A stretch of DNA of 38,370 bases from CALLVY01 sp937899855 (lineage in GTDB: Bacteria > Bacteroidota > Bacteroidia > Chitinophagales > Saprospiraceae), in assembly GCA_039820405.1 (NCBI GenBank), contig JBCBQC010000061.1, positions 1 through 38,370 of the forward strand, written 5' to 3'. The notes under the pieces are model-generated. The model saw only the letters and a list, made by a program, of their open reading frames with translations, searched no databases and was not told where the DNA came from. The position numbers and the translations under genes were made by a program. Positions 15,715-24,478 of the stretch are shown in pieces (the first letter of the stretch is position 1; every line of letters starts with the position of its first letter).

Positions 15715-16989
15715 CTATTTTAGCGCCCTGGGGCGTTGTTTGCTTTTAAAGGCCTTACGGATGTCATCGCGATTATAGTGGGCAGTAGCGAGTTGCTCGT
15801 CCAGTAGCGTGGACAGGGTCTGTAGCAGACCGTGGATTTGTTCTCGGCTGTGCTGCTGGTTGAGGGTAATGCGGAGTCCACTGTTGTTGTAGGGAACGCT
15901 TGGATAACCGGCTACGCAGGTGTAGTAGCCCCGTTCGAGTAGGGACTGGCACAGTTTGAGGGCCAGCTCGGGCCGGCCGATGCCCACGTACTGGATGGGG
16001 GTAAAGTCGAGGTCGATGAGGGGAAGATCCAGGACTTGGGCCAGTTGTTGGAAGTACGCTACATTGGCCTTGAGGCGGTCTTGTAGCTGATAAATTTCGG
16101 GGGTCAGGTGGATTTTGGCGCTGGCGATAGAGGCGTTCAGGATGGCGGGTTGGAGCGGACTGGAAAAGATGTGGGTAGACCCACAGTTGCGAATCTTATC
16201 CGCCGTTGACTGGTCGTAAAAAATGGTAGCACCACCACCCGCACCAAAGCCCTTGCAAAGTGAGGTGGCTACGACCATCCGCGGGTGCATCGGCGTTTTT
16301 CCCAGGGCAAAACCGGCCCCGTTGGGGCCATCCCAGCTCATGCCGTGGGCATCGTCAATGTAGAGGTGTAACTGGGGGTACCTTTCCAGTAGATCGGCCA
16401 GCGCTGCGATGGGGGCCTCGTCGCCGTACATCGAGTAGATGCCATCGGCCATGTACCAGACCTTGCCGTGCCGGGTTTGCAATTTCTGCAAGCGTCGTTC
16501 GAGGTATTCCACGTTGTTGTGGCGCACCATTTCCACGCTCGTTCCTCCGGATTTGGCAATCTTGACGGCGTTCTGGACGCTGTTGTGGACTTGATGGTCC
16601 AGCACGACGGCGTCGGAAGGACTGACCAGGAGTGGGATGTTGGCCAAGTGAGCCAGCGTGGAGGTGGGGGTAATGATGGTGGGATGCCCGAATACTTGAC
16701 TCAGCAAGTGTTCCAACTCTTCGTACAGGTGAAGGGCCAGGTAAGCTCGCGAACAGGAAAATTGAATGCCGTAGCGCTCGACCGCGTCGATGGCGGCGGC
16801 TTTGAGGCGTTCGTCTAATTCCAGGTTCAAATAGCTACAAGACCCAAAGTGCGTGACCTCTTGTCCATGCGGGTTGATGGTAGTACCTCTTAATCGTCCG
16901 TCTCTAGTGGAAAGATGCCCAACACCAAAAGCCTTTACGCTAATCATGTTCTGGTTGACCAGGTCAACCAGGGAGGCGTTTTGGTTCAT
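15715..16989 (-). CDS. Alpha-oxoamine synthase family PLP enzyme (BioF/KBL-like)
   Basis: A 424-residue fold-type I PLP enzyme that should condense an amino acid with an acyl-CoA or acyl-ACP and release CO2. Seen: substrate-side segment SCSYLNLELDER, the glycine/serine region QFSCSRAYLALH, cofactor-stacking VLDHQVHNSVQNA (the family His), PLP aspartate in YIDDAHGMS, and Schiff-base lysine in TSLCKGFGAGGG. It departs from textbook BioF and KBL, which have D-E-A-H and T-L-G-K, so the product is uncertain. It lacks biotin or threonine-degradation neighbours. It could belong to the CqsA/serine palmitoyltransferase-like branches or to a lipid or pigment pathway. The start ATG follows an AT-rich, roughly 420-base upstream region shared with divergent mtaB. 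Confidence 0.82.
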   Translation of the reverse strand: MNQNASLVDLVNQNMISVKAFGVGHLSTRDGRLRGTTINPHGQEVTHFGSCSYLNLELDERLKAAAIDAVERYGIQFSCSRAYLALHLYEELEHLLSQVFGHPTIITPTSTLAHLANIPLLVSPSDAVVLDHQVHNSVQNAVKIAKSGGTSVEMVRHNNVEYLERRLQKLQTRHGKVWYMADGIYSMYGDEAPIAALADLLERYPQLHLYIDDAHGMSWDGPNGAGFALGKTPMHPRMVVATSLCKGFGAGGGATIFYDQSTADKIRNCGSTHIFSSPLQPAILNASIASAKIHLTPEIYQLQDRLKANVAYFQQLAQVLDLPLIDLDFTPIQYVGIGRPELALKLCQSLLERGYYTCVAGYPSVPYNNSGLRITLNQQHSREQIHGLLQTLSTLLDEQLATAHYNRDDIRKAFKSKQRPRALK

Positions 16990-17408
16990 TAAGTTTTTGT
17001 TTAACTAACTCGGTAAAATAATTATTGCTATCTCTGGTGCTAAAGACGGTCAAATAAAATTGGAATTATCTGACCGAAATCTTTAAAAAATGAGTACGAA
17101 CGCATGATGTTTTTGAAAAAAAATTAGGCGTAAAGCATTGTCTAACAGCATATTGATCAGCCGATATGAGTATTGTTAGTTACTTTTTGACAATGTGCGA
17201 AAAATGTCATTTTAAAAATATTCAGACCAGGCAGCAGTCTGAATTTACTAAATATTGTTGCAACAAAAAAGATGCGGTCGAGCTGGAGAGGGTTCTCCAC
17301 ACGGTCGCACAATTTTCCGTAACTTTGTTTTTCTGACCCGTGGAGGGGGACATTGGCAGTCCAATTTCGTCTTCACTGGTGGGCAGCATACAAATTTATC
17401 AGGCAAAT
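16990..17408. promoter_or_regulatory. Divergent promoter region between oxoamine synthase and mtaB
   Basis: A 419-base, AT-rich region between two divergent starts, with no supported gene. On the plus strand TAACTTTG (17320-17327) matches the Bacteroidota -7 consensus exactly but has no good TTTG at the right distance. It would place transcription near 17334. A small hairpin (TGGAGA/TCTCCA around GGGT, near 17284-17299) precedes it. On the minus strand a TTTGACC element lies about 60 bases before the synthase ATG, without a clear -7 partner. Confidence 0.4.
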
Positions 17409-18764
17409 ATGGCTACTCCGCGTACGGTTGCTTTTTATACCCTGGGCTGTAAGCTCAACTACTCCGAAACCTCGGCCATCGGTCGCTTGTTTGAGGGGGC
17501 GGGCTACGGCGTCGTCAAGTTTGAAGAGACGGCCAATATCTACGTCATCAATACCTGCTCGGTCACGGACTTTGCGGATCGGAAATGCCGGCAGATCGTT
17601 CGTCGGGCTCTCCGTCGGTCGCCCGATGCCTTCGTCATTGTCGTTGGTTGCTACGCCCAGCTCAAGCCCCAGGAAATCGCCAATATTCCGGGTGTCGATC
17701 TCGTATTGGGGGCGGCCGAAAAATTCCGCATCCTGGATTTTGTGGAAGACCTCAGCAAGGCGCCCGGGAAGGGAATGGTTCAAGCCGGTGCGGTCAAGGA
17801 GGCCAACCAATTTGTACAGGCTTTTTCCTTCGGGGACCGGACGCGTTCCTTTCTCAAGGTTCAGGACGGTTGCGACTACAAATGTACGTTTTGTACCATT
17901 CCCCAGGCTCGGGGCCGTAGCCGTAGCAATACGGTCGAACAGGTCGTCGCCGACGCCCAGCAAATCGCGGCGATGGGCGTCCGCGAAATTGTACTCACCG
18001 GAGTCAACATCGGTGATTTTGGCAACGGTACTGCCGTCATCGAAGGGATGCGCCCCAAGAAGGAGGCACTCTTTATCGATCTCATCCGGGCCCTGGATCG
18101 GGTGGAGGGTATCCGTCGTTTTCGCATCTCCTCCATTGAACCCAACCTCTGCACCGACGAGATCATCGACTTCGTAGCCCAGTCCGAGCGTTTTGTCCCC
18201 CATTTTCACATGCCCCTACAGAGTGGCAACAACAAGCAGCTCCGCGAGATGCGCCGCCGCTACCGCCGGGAGCTTTACGTCGAACGCGTCGCGAAGATCA
18301 AAAGCGTCATGCCCCACTGTTGTATCGGAGTAGACGTCATCGTTGGTTTTCCCGGAGAAACGGAGGCGGATTTTGAAGAGACCTTCCGCTTCCTCAGCGA
18401 GTTGGACGTTTCCTATTTTCACGTCTTCACCTATTCCGAGCGCGCCAACACCCCGGCCGCCACCATGCCCGGTACCGTCGAGGTCGGCCAGCGACGGCAG
18501 CGCAATGAACGTCTCCGAGTGCTGTCCGATAAGAAGCGCAATTACTTCTACCAGCAATTTGTTGGTCAGGAACGCCCCGTGTTGTTTGAGCACCACAAAG
18601 ACGGCAATCGGATGACGGGTTTTACCGACAATTACGTTAAGGTAGAGCTGCCCTTTGACGCCCAAGTCCTCAACACCATCGCCCCGGTCCGCCTCGAAGG
18701 GCTCAATGCCGATCAGGTGATGCGGGCCAGTCGGGTAGCCACCCGTACGACTAAACCCGTTTGA
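17409..18764 (+). CDS. mtaB: tRNA t6A37 methylthiotransferase MtaB
   Basis: A 451-residue radical SAM methylthiotransferase that turns t6A at tRNA position 37 into ms2t6A. The MTTase N-terminal domain has three cluster cysteines (LGCKLNYSE, NTCSVTDFADRKC, VVGCYAQLKP). The radical SAM motif CDYKCTFC (about residues 158-165) follows, then HMPLQSGNNKQLREMRRRY and a C-terminal TRAM-like domain. LGCKLN rather than LGC-x-K-N fits MtaB better than MiaB or RimO. I chose ATG 17409 over the GTG at 17340: the conserved family N-terminus begins there, and the likely transcription start near 17334 would leave the GTG nearly leaderless. It overlaps the end of convergent oxyR by 14 bases. Confidence 0.93.
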   Translation: MATPRTVAFYTLGCKLNYSETSAIGRLFEGAGYGVVKFEETANIYVINTCSVTDFADRKCRQIVRRALRRSPDAFVIVVGCYAQLKPQEIANIPGVDLVLGAAEKFRILDFVEDLSKAPGKGMVQAGAVKEANQFVQAFSFGDRTRSFLKVQDGCDYKCTFCTIPQARGRSRSNTVEQVVADAQQIAAMGVREIVLTGVNIGDFGNGTAVIEGMRPKKEALFIDLIRALDRVEGIRRFRISSIEPNLCTDEIIDFVAQSERFVPHFHMPLQSGNNKQLREMRRRYRRELYVERVAKIKSVMPHCCIGVDVIVGFPGETEADFEETFRFLSELDVSYFHVFTYSERANTPAATMPGTVEVGQRRQRNERLRVLSDKKRNYFYQQFVGQERPVLFEHHKDGNRMTGFTDNYVKVELPFDAQVLNTIAPVRLEGLNADQVMRASRVATRTTKPV

Positions 18765-19686
18765 TGCCGATCGTCCGTTGGGTTTCCTCTTCCCGGCGGC
18801 GTAAATTTTCGGGGAGGCTGTTGAGTATTTTTTCCCGTAGGGCTTCGATCAATTGTTTTTTGATGAAATTGCGGTGGGTCACGAGGCTGATTTCCCGGAC
18901 CGGCACCGGAGGCTCGAAGGGGAGCAAGTTAGACCGCTGTTCTTCGCTCAGGGAACGCGTGGCCAGTTCGGGTAAAATGGTAATGCCCCGGTCCTGATCG
19001 ACCAATCGTTTGAACGTTTCAATACTGCCGTTTTCGTACTGTAAAAATGGGTTGGACTGCTTGCGTAGCTCGCACAGATTGAGGATTTGGCTGCGCATAC
19101 AGTGCCCTTCTTCCAAAAGCCACAGTTCGTTGGGGTCGATATCACTGGGTAGAAGAAATTGCTTTTCGTAAGAATGAGAAGAATAGACCCAAAAGGGTTC
19201 GTAGAATAGGGGGTGCTCCTGAATGGCCTTGTTGTCCAGCGGGGTTGCCAGGATACCCACATCCAATTTCCCCTTTTGCATATCGGCCACAATCTGTTCC
19301 GTCGTCAACTCCGCAATCTTTAGTCGTACGCCGGGGTAGCTGCGCAAAAAAGAACGGATGAACAAGGGAACGAGATAGGGGGCCAGAGTAGGAATGATGC
19401 CGATCTGCAGCTTGCCTTCCACGACCCCCTTCTGGCGTTGTACGATCTCCGTTAGCTCCCCCGCCTCCCGCAGGACGCGTCGGGCCTGATCGAGCAGTAA
19501 GCTTCCCGTTTCGGTAGGAATGACGGGTTGTTTGCTACGGTCGAAAATCTTGACGCCCAGTTCATCCTCCAGTTTTTGAATCATCATACTGAGCGTCGGT
19601 TGGGTGACGTGACAGGCGCGGGCTGCCCTGCCAAAGTGCCGGTGCGTATCCACCGCGATGATGTATTCCAACTGCTGTAAGTTCAT
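18751..19686 (-). CDS. oxyR: Hydrogen-peroxide-sensing LysR-type regulator OxyR
   Basis: A 311-residue LysR-type regulator. The N-terminal winged helix-turn-helix is MNLQQLEYIIAVDTHRHFG to about residue 60. The effector domain carries the OxyR redox pair: EEGHCMRSQILNLC, with the cysteines nine residues apart and the same flanking G-H-C-x-R as E. coli Cys199/Cys208. It should therefore form a disulfide with peroxide and activate oxidative-stress genes. I chose ATG 19686, the usual LysR N-terminus, rather than 18 codons upstream. No catalase or peroxiredoxin gene lies beside it here. The 3' end overlaps mtaB by 14 bases on opposite strands, so the two transcripts are complementary at their ends. 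Confidence 0.92.
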   Translation of the reverse strand: MNLQQLEYIIAVDTHRHFGRAARACHVTQPTLSMMIQKLEDELGVKIFDRSKQPVIPTETGSLLLDQARRVLREAGELTEIVQRQKGVVEGKLQIGIIPTLAPYLVPLFIRSFLRSYPGVRLKIAELTTEQIVADMQKGKLDVGILATPLDNKAIQEHPLFYEPFWVYSSHSYEKQFLLPSDIDPNELWLLEEGHCMRSQILNLCELRKQSNPFLQYENGSIETFKRLVDQDRGITILPELATRSLSEEQRSNLLPFEPPVPVREISLVTHRNFIKKQLIEALREKILNSLPENLRRREEETQRTIGIKRV

Positions 19687-19740
19687 ACTCGAAGATAGAC
19701 AAAAACTATTGCATCCCCTCCCTTTCCTCGATAAGAGCAA

Positions 19741-19767
19741 GGGCAGTCACCAATGCGATGACTGCCC
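19741..19767 (-). terminator. Hairpin after the DUF1501 gene
   Basis: GGGCAGTCA (19741-19749) pairs perfectly with TGACTGCCC (19759-19767) around a 9-base loop. It lies about 30 bases past the DUF1501 stop and upstream of oxyR. A minus-strand TTGCTCTTATC tail makes it a moderate intrinsic terminator. Confidence 0.6.
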
Positions 19768-19799
19768 CCAATTTAGATATCGAATAGTTATTAAATCCT

Positions 19800-21356
19800 T
19801 TACATCTTGACCAATCGCTTGGTTTTTTGCCACTGTCGTGAAGCCAGGCGAACAAAGTAAGTTCCGGGTGCCAATTCACGGGTTTCGATCCGCAGCTGGT
19901 GCGCGCCGGATACAAACTGCGTGTCCGTAATGACCCGGACTTCACTACCCAGGGCGTCAAAAATTGAGATGCGCAGGCGTTCGTTGCCCGTTTGAAAGGC
20001 CAGGGAAAGCCAGTCTTGACAAGGATTGGGGAAGACCTCCAATTGGACGGTATCCACTTCGCCTACCTCGTTGGTAGCGACGCTCGTACAGGCTTGGAGG
20101 AGGGGCAGGTACTGAAAATCCTGGTACAAGAGACTACGGACTTCGGTTTCTTCCACTTCAAACCAATCCATCAGGATGGAGCCGTATACCGAGCGAAAAT
20201 CGTACTGCATGGCGACCCCTTCTTGTACCCCCACATCGGAGGAAATCTCTGGGTTGTCACCGAGAATGCCCGCTTGGACACAGCTCCCAAACAAGATCAG
20301 CGGAGCTGCGGTACCGTGGTCGGTACCCAGCGCGGCATTGGAGCGAATGCGTCGGCCAAATTCCGAGAAGGTCATACCGACCACTCGCTCTTCCAGTCCC
20401 AACTGGCGCAGATCTTCCTGAAAGGCCGCAATGGCTCCCGACAGTTGGGTGAGGAGTGAGGCGTGGTCTCCGACGCCCGGATTATCCTCGACGACCTGAT
20501 TGGCGTGGGTATCAAAGCCACCGATGGCGGCGATGTAGACCCGCGTTTCCAGTCCCCCCGAAATCAGGCGGGCGATGGTGCGCAGTTGCTCGGCCAGCCC
20601 GTTGTTGTTGGGGTAGTTGGCCAGGCTATTGCCCGCATCGGCGGCATCGGTAATGACCGAGGCGTAGGCATTGGATTGGAGGATCGTTTGGCGGACAAAG
20701 TCCAGCTGCTGGGCGTAGCAGCTGCTGGGATCGACGCTACCGGGAAGCCCTTCTGGGAGCTGGCTCAAATTATCGGGATCGTTGATGGCCAGGCTAAAAT
20801 TACCCTGCAGGCCCTGGCAGGTCGACGACACTTGGCTGCCGATGGTCAGGGCGAAGGGGGCGGGGCAATCGCCATTGGGATAGCCCTCGGGATAGCTGGG
20901 AAATTTGCGATCGAAGTACCGCCCGAGCCAACCCGTGGTCAGAAATTCATCGGCGGCGGAGCCCGTGGTCCAGATGTCGGTGGAGCGGAAGTGAGAGCGG
21001 TTCTGATTGGGATAGCCTACGCCCTGTACGACGCGTACCTTGGCATTATTGTAGAGGTCCGCCAGGCCCGACATTGCGGGGTGGAAGGCATTGGTGGCGT
21101 CGACTTCGAGCAGGCTGTTTTGGGGCAAGATAATATTGGGGCGGGCGTTGGCCAGGTTATCGTACTGGTCGATGGGAATGATGGTGTTGAGTCCATCGTT
21201 GCCCCCATTCAGTTGGATGAGCACCAGTACGCGGTCGCTGTCGCCATTGAGACTGGTAAAGGCGGAGGAGCGCATCAGGGCGGATACCGGCATGCCGTTG
21301 AGTAGAAAGGGGAGGCTCATGGCGGAGCTGGAGCGTAGAAAATTTCTCCTTTTCAT
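19800..21356 (-). CDS. DUF1501 protein with Tat-like signal and T9SS sorting domain
   Basis: A 518-residue exported protein. The N-terminus MKRRNFLRSSS followed by a hydrophobic stretch looks like a twin-arginine signal. Residues about 38-425 are a DUF1501 domain (alkaline-phosphatase-like superfamily): VLIQLNGGNDGLNTIIP near the start, FDTHANQV in the middle, and TFSEFGRRI with LGTDHGTAAP near the end, which carry the likely metal or active-site His and Asp. The last 80 residues begin LEVFPNPCQDWL and end with LAPGTYFVRL and a basic tail, a type A Type IX secretion sorting domain. So it should be moved across the outer membrane and perhaps attached to the surface. It is downstream of the DUF1800 gene on the same strand (59-base gap), a pairing seen widely. 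Confidence 0.9.
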   Translation of the reverse strand: MKRRNFLRSSSAMSLPFLLNGMPVSALMRSSAFTSLNGDSDRVLVLIQLNGGNDGLNTIIPIDQYDNLANARPNIILPQNSLLEVDATNAFHPAMSGLADLYNNAKVRVVQGVGYPNQNRSHFRSTDIWTTGSAADEFLTTGWLGRYFDRKFPSYPEGYPNGDCPAPFALTIGSQVSSTCQGLQGNFSLAINDPDNLSQLPEGLPGSVDPSSCYAQQLDFVRQTILQSNAYASVITDAADAGNSLANYPNNNGLAEQLRTIARLISGGLETRVYIAAIGGFDTHANQVVEDNPGVGDHASLLTQLSGAIAAFQEDLRQLGLEERVVGMTFSEFGRRIRSNAALGTDHGTAAPLILFGSCVQAGILGDNPEISSDVGVQEGVAMQYDFRSVYGSILMDWFEVEETEVRSLLYQDFQYLPLLQACTSVATNEVGEVDTVQLEVFPNPCQDWLSLAFQTGNERLRISIFDALGSEVRVITDTQFVSGAHQLRIETRELAPGTYFVRLASRQWQKTKRLVKM

Positions 21357-21415
21357 GTTGATTTATTTTGGAGTCCGCGGGGGACGGACGACTGGTTAAG
21401 TGAAGGTGGATACGA

Positions 21416-23065
21416 TTACATCAAGAAATACTCGGGCATGGTCAGCATCACGCTCAGCAGCAGTTGTAATTTGGTGCGTACCGGTGCGGCTTTTTCCTCA
21501 TTGGTGGGCTCGGCTACGTAGTTGATGTATTCTTCCTGCCAAACTGCATCGGGCAGTCCCGGTAGTAGGACTTGCTTAAGGTAGGCCAACTGGTTGTCCG
21601 CGAGTTCTTGCGCAAAGAGAATGCCTACGAATTCTCGGATCATGGCATCGGGGTCGGAGGGGTTGTTGATGCTATCTACAAAGGCCAGGACGTCGATGAT
21701 GACCCGCTGGCCTCGTACCACAAAGCCCGTGGTGACGAAGCCCACGGAGAATTGCATGCGCTGGGGCAAACTCACCGAATTGATCCACAATTGGTAATAA
21801 ACGGGCTCCTGATAGTAGGCGGGCCAGCCCGCCACGCTGGGCGGGTTGTAGTAGGTCATGAGCTGTTGGCCCACAAAGGTCAGGATACTCAGCCCGAGTT
21901 CGTAGCGGGCCGCCAGGGAGGTGAGGGCGGGGGTGCGAAACTGGTTAAAGGCATTGAAGACAAAATCCATGGGATTCTTGATCATGCAACCCCGCTGCGC
22001 TGATTCGTAGAAGTGGGCGCTGCGGAAGAGCACTTCCAGAACGGGTTTGACCTCAAAGTCGTTGTCGATGAGAAGTTGGGCCATGGGCTCGATGACTGCC
22101 GTTTCTACCGTATCGCTGATTTCGTAGTACACAAACCAGCGGTACAGCTTGCGACTGATAAAACGCGCCACCTCGGGTTGTTGGAAAATGATGTCGATCA
22201 GGGTGCGGAATTCACCTTCCCCTCCATTGCTGATCACGGCATTGCCAAAGCGGTGAGAGAGTTGCTTGGTACCGTTGTCGTGGCGGAAGGCTCGGAAAAC
22301 GGAATCCACGGGATTGCCAGCGAGGTCGTAAAAGCCCGTGTCGCGCCAGCCGGTGAGTACGCGGGCCATTTGTACCACATCGTCCTCGGTGAAGGTGGTA
22401 TAGTCGCCCGGTCCGACGGGTTCACCCTTACCGATGGTGAAGAGTTCCAGCAATTCGCGGGAGTAATTTTCGTTGGGTGCCTCGGCGGTATTTTGATTGC
22501 CATTGAGGTAGCGTAGCATGAGTGGGTTGATGGTCATGGCCTTGGTAAACTCCCGGAAATTGCCCAGGGCGTATTCGCGTAGGGTACGGCTGTAGTCGTA
22601 GATGAAACGCGGTTCGTTGATGCCTCCGGTGACGAAGTGGTTGTGCCAAAAGAGCACCATCTTTTCCCGTACGGAGATTCCTTCGGTGAGTAGCAATTGT
22701 CCGGTCCAGCCATAGAGCGAATTGTTGCGATAAGGAATGTAGTTTTCCGTTGCCGAGTAGGGGGCATTTACCCAGGTTTCACCCACTGGGACGTTGGGAT
22801 CGTTGGCGAAAAAGTGATTGAGGGGGGGCTCGGGAGCGGGGCGATCGGCCAGCAGTTCGGCGAGGGTGGCGTCGAGTCCTTGTTGAACGGAGAGCTGTAG
22901 GTTTTCGTAGTGGGCACAATAGGTCGTCCGGCGCAGGAGGTGGCCAGCTTGTGCCAATTCCCAGGGGCCGTTGTAGGGCTCTAGCCCGGCAGAAAGGCTT
23001 TGAGTAGCTGGGGAGGGCACGCGCTTACGGCCGAGCAAGGTTGCGATGGTACTTCTTCGGTCCAT
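21416..23065 (-). CDS. DUF1800 domain protein
   Basis: A 549-residue DUF1800 protein. Family landmarks: WELAQAGHLLRRTTYCA near the start (A-x-H-L-L-R-R), VREKMVLFWHNHFVT, YSRTLREYALGNFREF, NYSRELLELFTIG with a following ARVLTGWRD, then FISRKLYRWFVYYE and PPSVAGWPAYYQEP. The biochemical role of the family is not known to me. It nearly always travels with a DUF1501 gene, as here. No signal peptide is obvious (MDRRSTIATLLG could be a weak Tat-like start), whereas its partner is clearly exported. It begins the two-gene minus-strand unit; the 196-base region to divergent lgt should hold both promoters. Confidence 0.9.
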   Translation of the reverse strand: MDRRSTIATLLGRKRVPSPATQSLSAGLEPYNGPWELAQAGHLLRRTTYCAHYENLQLSVQQGLDATLAELLADRPAPEPPLNHFFANDPNVPVGETWVNAPYSATENYIPYRNNSLYGWTGQLLLTEGISVREKMVLFWHNHFVTGGINEPRFIYDYSRTLREYALGNFREFTKAMTINPLMLRYLNGNQNTAEAPNENYSRELLELFTIGKGEPVGPGDYTTFTEDDVVQMARVLTGWRDTGFYDLAGNPVDSVFRAFRHDNGTKQLSHRFGNAVISNGGEGEFRTLIDIIFQQPEVARFISRKLYRWFVYYEISDTVETAVIEPMAQLLIDNDFEVKPVLEVLFRSAHFYESAQRGCMIKNPMDFVFNAFNQFRTPALTSLAARYELGLSILTFVGQQLMTYYNPPSVAGWPAYYQEPVYYQLWINSVSLPQRMQFSVGFVTTGFVVRGQRVIIDVLAFVDSINNPSDPDAMIREFVGILFAQELADNQLAYLKQVLLPGLPDAVWQEEYINYVAEPTNEEKAAPVRTKLQLLLSVMLTMPEYFLM

Positions 23066-23261
23066 GTGGGTCTATTTTGTGGATAAATGAGTGGAACTGG
23101 TCCAATAAAATCAAGGGCTTGGGGCGTTTAAGTGTAGCTTTGACCGGGGCAAAGCCGTAAAGTTTAATGACTCGGGAAAGCTTTCCCAATTTTTTTACCC
23201 AGCAGGCCAGCAATTGTTGGTCGGACTGCCTATTTTTACCATTCAATAGAACAAGCAACCT

Positions 23262-24476
23262 ATGTATCCCGACCTCTCCTATCTCCTTCACGCCCTGATC
23301 GGTACCGAGCCCGACAACTGGACCTCGATCATCAAGACTTTTGGTCTCATGTTGGTGCTGGCCATTTTGGCTGGGGCCTTTTTGCTGGAGCGCGAGCTTC
23401 GCCGCCGCGAAGAGGCGGGCTTGCTACAACCCGTCAAGGCCAAGGTAATGGTTGGGGAGCCGGCCTCTCCGCTACAGATCGTCCTGAATGCTGCCCTGGG
23501 TTTCTTTCTCTTCTCTAAGTTTGCTTACGCCGCTGCCCACTTTAGTGATTTTCAAATCGATCCGGCCAGTGTCATTCTGTCGATGAAGGGAAATCCCGTC
23601 GTCGGTTTGTTGGGGGCCTTGCTTTTTGGTGGACTCAAATACTGGGAAAAGCAGCAGGAGGTGCTGGCCAAGCCCAAGGAACAAACCATCCTCATTTATC
23701 CCCACGACCGCATCGGCGACATTACCATCCTCTGCGCGCTGACGGGCGTCATTGGCGCCAAAATATTCGCCATGGTGGAGGACATCGACCTCGTCGTATC
23801 GGGAGAGCTGAGTCTGAGTCAGTTTTTGTCTCAGTTCTTCTCGGGGAGTGGAATGGCCATCTACGGCGGTTTAATTCTACCCTTCATAATCGTGCCGTTT
23901 TACCTGCGTCGCCACAAAATCGATACCCTCCAATTGATGGATGCCGTAGCCCCCGCCCTTTTTATTGCCTACGGCATCGGCCGGATGGGCTGCCAACTCT
24001 CTGGTGATGGAGACTGGGGCATTCCCATCGAGCAATTTGCCGCCAACGGCGATTTGATTTATTCCTACACCAAGCCAAGTTGGCTCCCGGAGTGGTTCTG
24101 GGCACAGGACTACGCCCACAACGTCCTCAACGAAGGCATCCCCATCGAGGGCTGTGAATGGCGTTACTGTCGCAAGCTGGAGACACCGGTATTCCCCACC
24201 TCGGTGTACGAAATCATTATGTCCTTCGGGCTGGCGGGCTTGTTGTACTCGTTGCGCAGCCGCTTTTCGGTACCGGGGACGCTCTTTTTCTTCTACCTGG
24301 TCCTCAATGGACTCGAACGTTTCTGGATCGAGAAAATCCGCGTCAACGAACGCTACGATATTCTGGGCATGCAGAGTACACAGGCTGAGTTCATTGCCGT
24401 TATCCTGATGCTCATCGGAGCAGCGGGTTGGATTTACCTCAGTCGCCGTCACAAACAACAAGCTACCAGCAGCTAG
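23262..24476 (+). CDS. lgt: Prolipoprotein diacylglyceryl transferase (Lgt) family membrane protein
   Basis: A 404-residue multi-pass inner-membrane protein. Lgt attaches diacylglycerol to the lipobox cysteine of preprolipoproteins. The family signature is visible at about residues 237-252 as GIGRMGCQLSGDGDWG, with the catalytic-region arginine in GRMG. Near the C-terminus is GLERFWIEKIRVN, matching the E-x-x-R segment of the family. At least seven hydrophobic helices can be counted. It is longer than E. coli Lgt (291 residues), mainly through an N-terminal extension and a loop around residues 265-310, as in other Bacteroidota members. It converges with the glycosyltransferase gene, with only two bases between the ends. 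A paralogue elsewhere in the genome cannot be excluded. Confidence 0.82.
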   Translation: MYPDLSYLLHALIGTEPDNWTSIIKTFGLMLVLAILAGAFLLERELRRREEAGLLQPVKAKVMVGEPASPLQIVLNAALGFFLFSKFAYAAAHFSDFQIDPASVILSMKGNPVVGLLGALLFGGLKYWEKQQEVLAKPKEQTILIYPHDRIGDITILCALTGVIGAKIFAMVEDIDLVVSGELSLSQFLSQFFSGSGMAIYGGLILPFIIVPFYLRRHKIDTLQLMDAVAPALFIAYGIGRMGCQLSGDGDWGIPIEQFAANGDLIYSYTKPSWLPEWFWAQDYAHNVLNEGIPIEGCEWRYCRKLETPVFPTSVYEIIMSFGLAGLLYSLRSRFSVPGTLFFFYLVLNGLERFWIEKIRVNERYDILGMQSTQAEFIAVILMLIGAAGWIYLSRRHKQQATSS

Positions 24477-24478
24477 GA

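Noticed and set aside
15425..15778. A 117-codon plus-strand frame through repeat A and the following hairpin
   Set aside because: It is not preserved in copy B and reads through structured repeat sequence into the end of the opposing gene.
17340..17408. GTG start for mtaB at 17340
   Set aside because: The family N-terminus begins at 17409, and a -7 element at 17320-17327 would leave the GTG almost without a leader.
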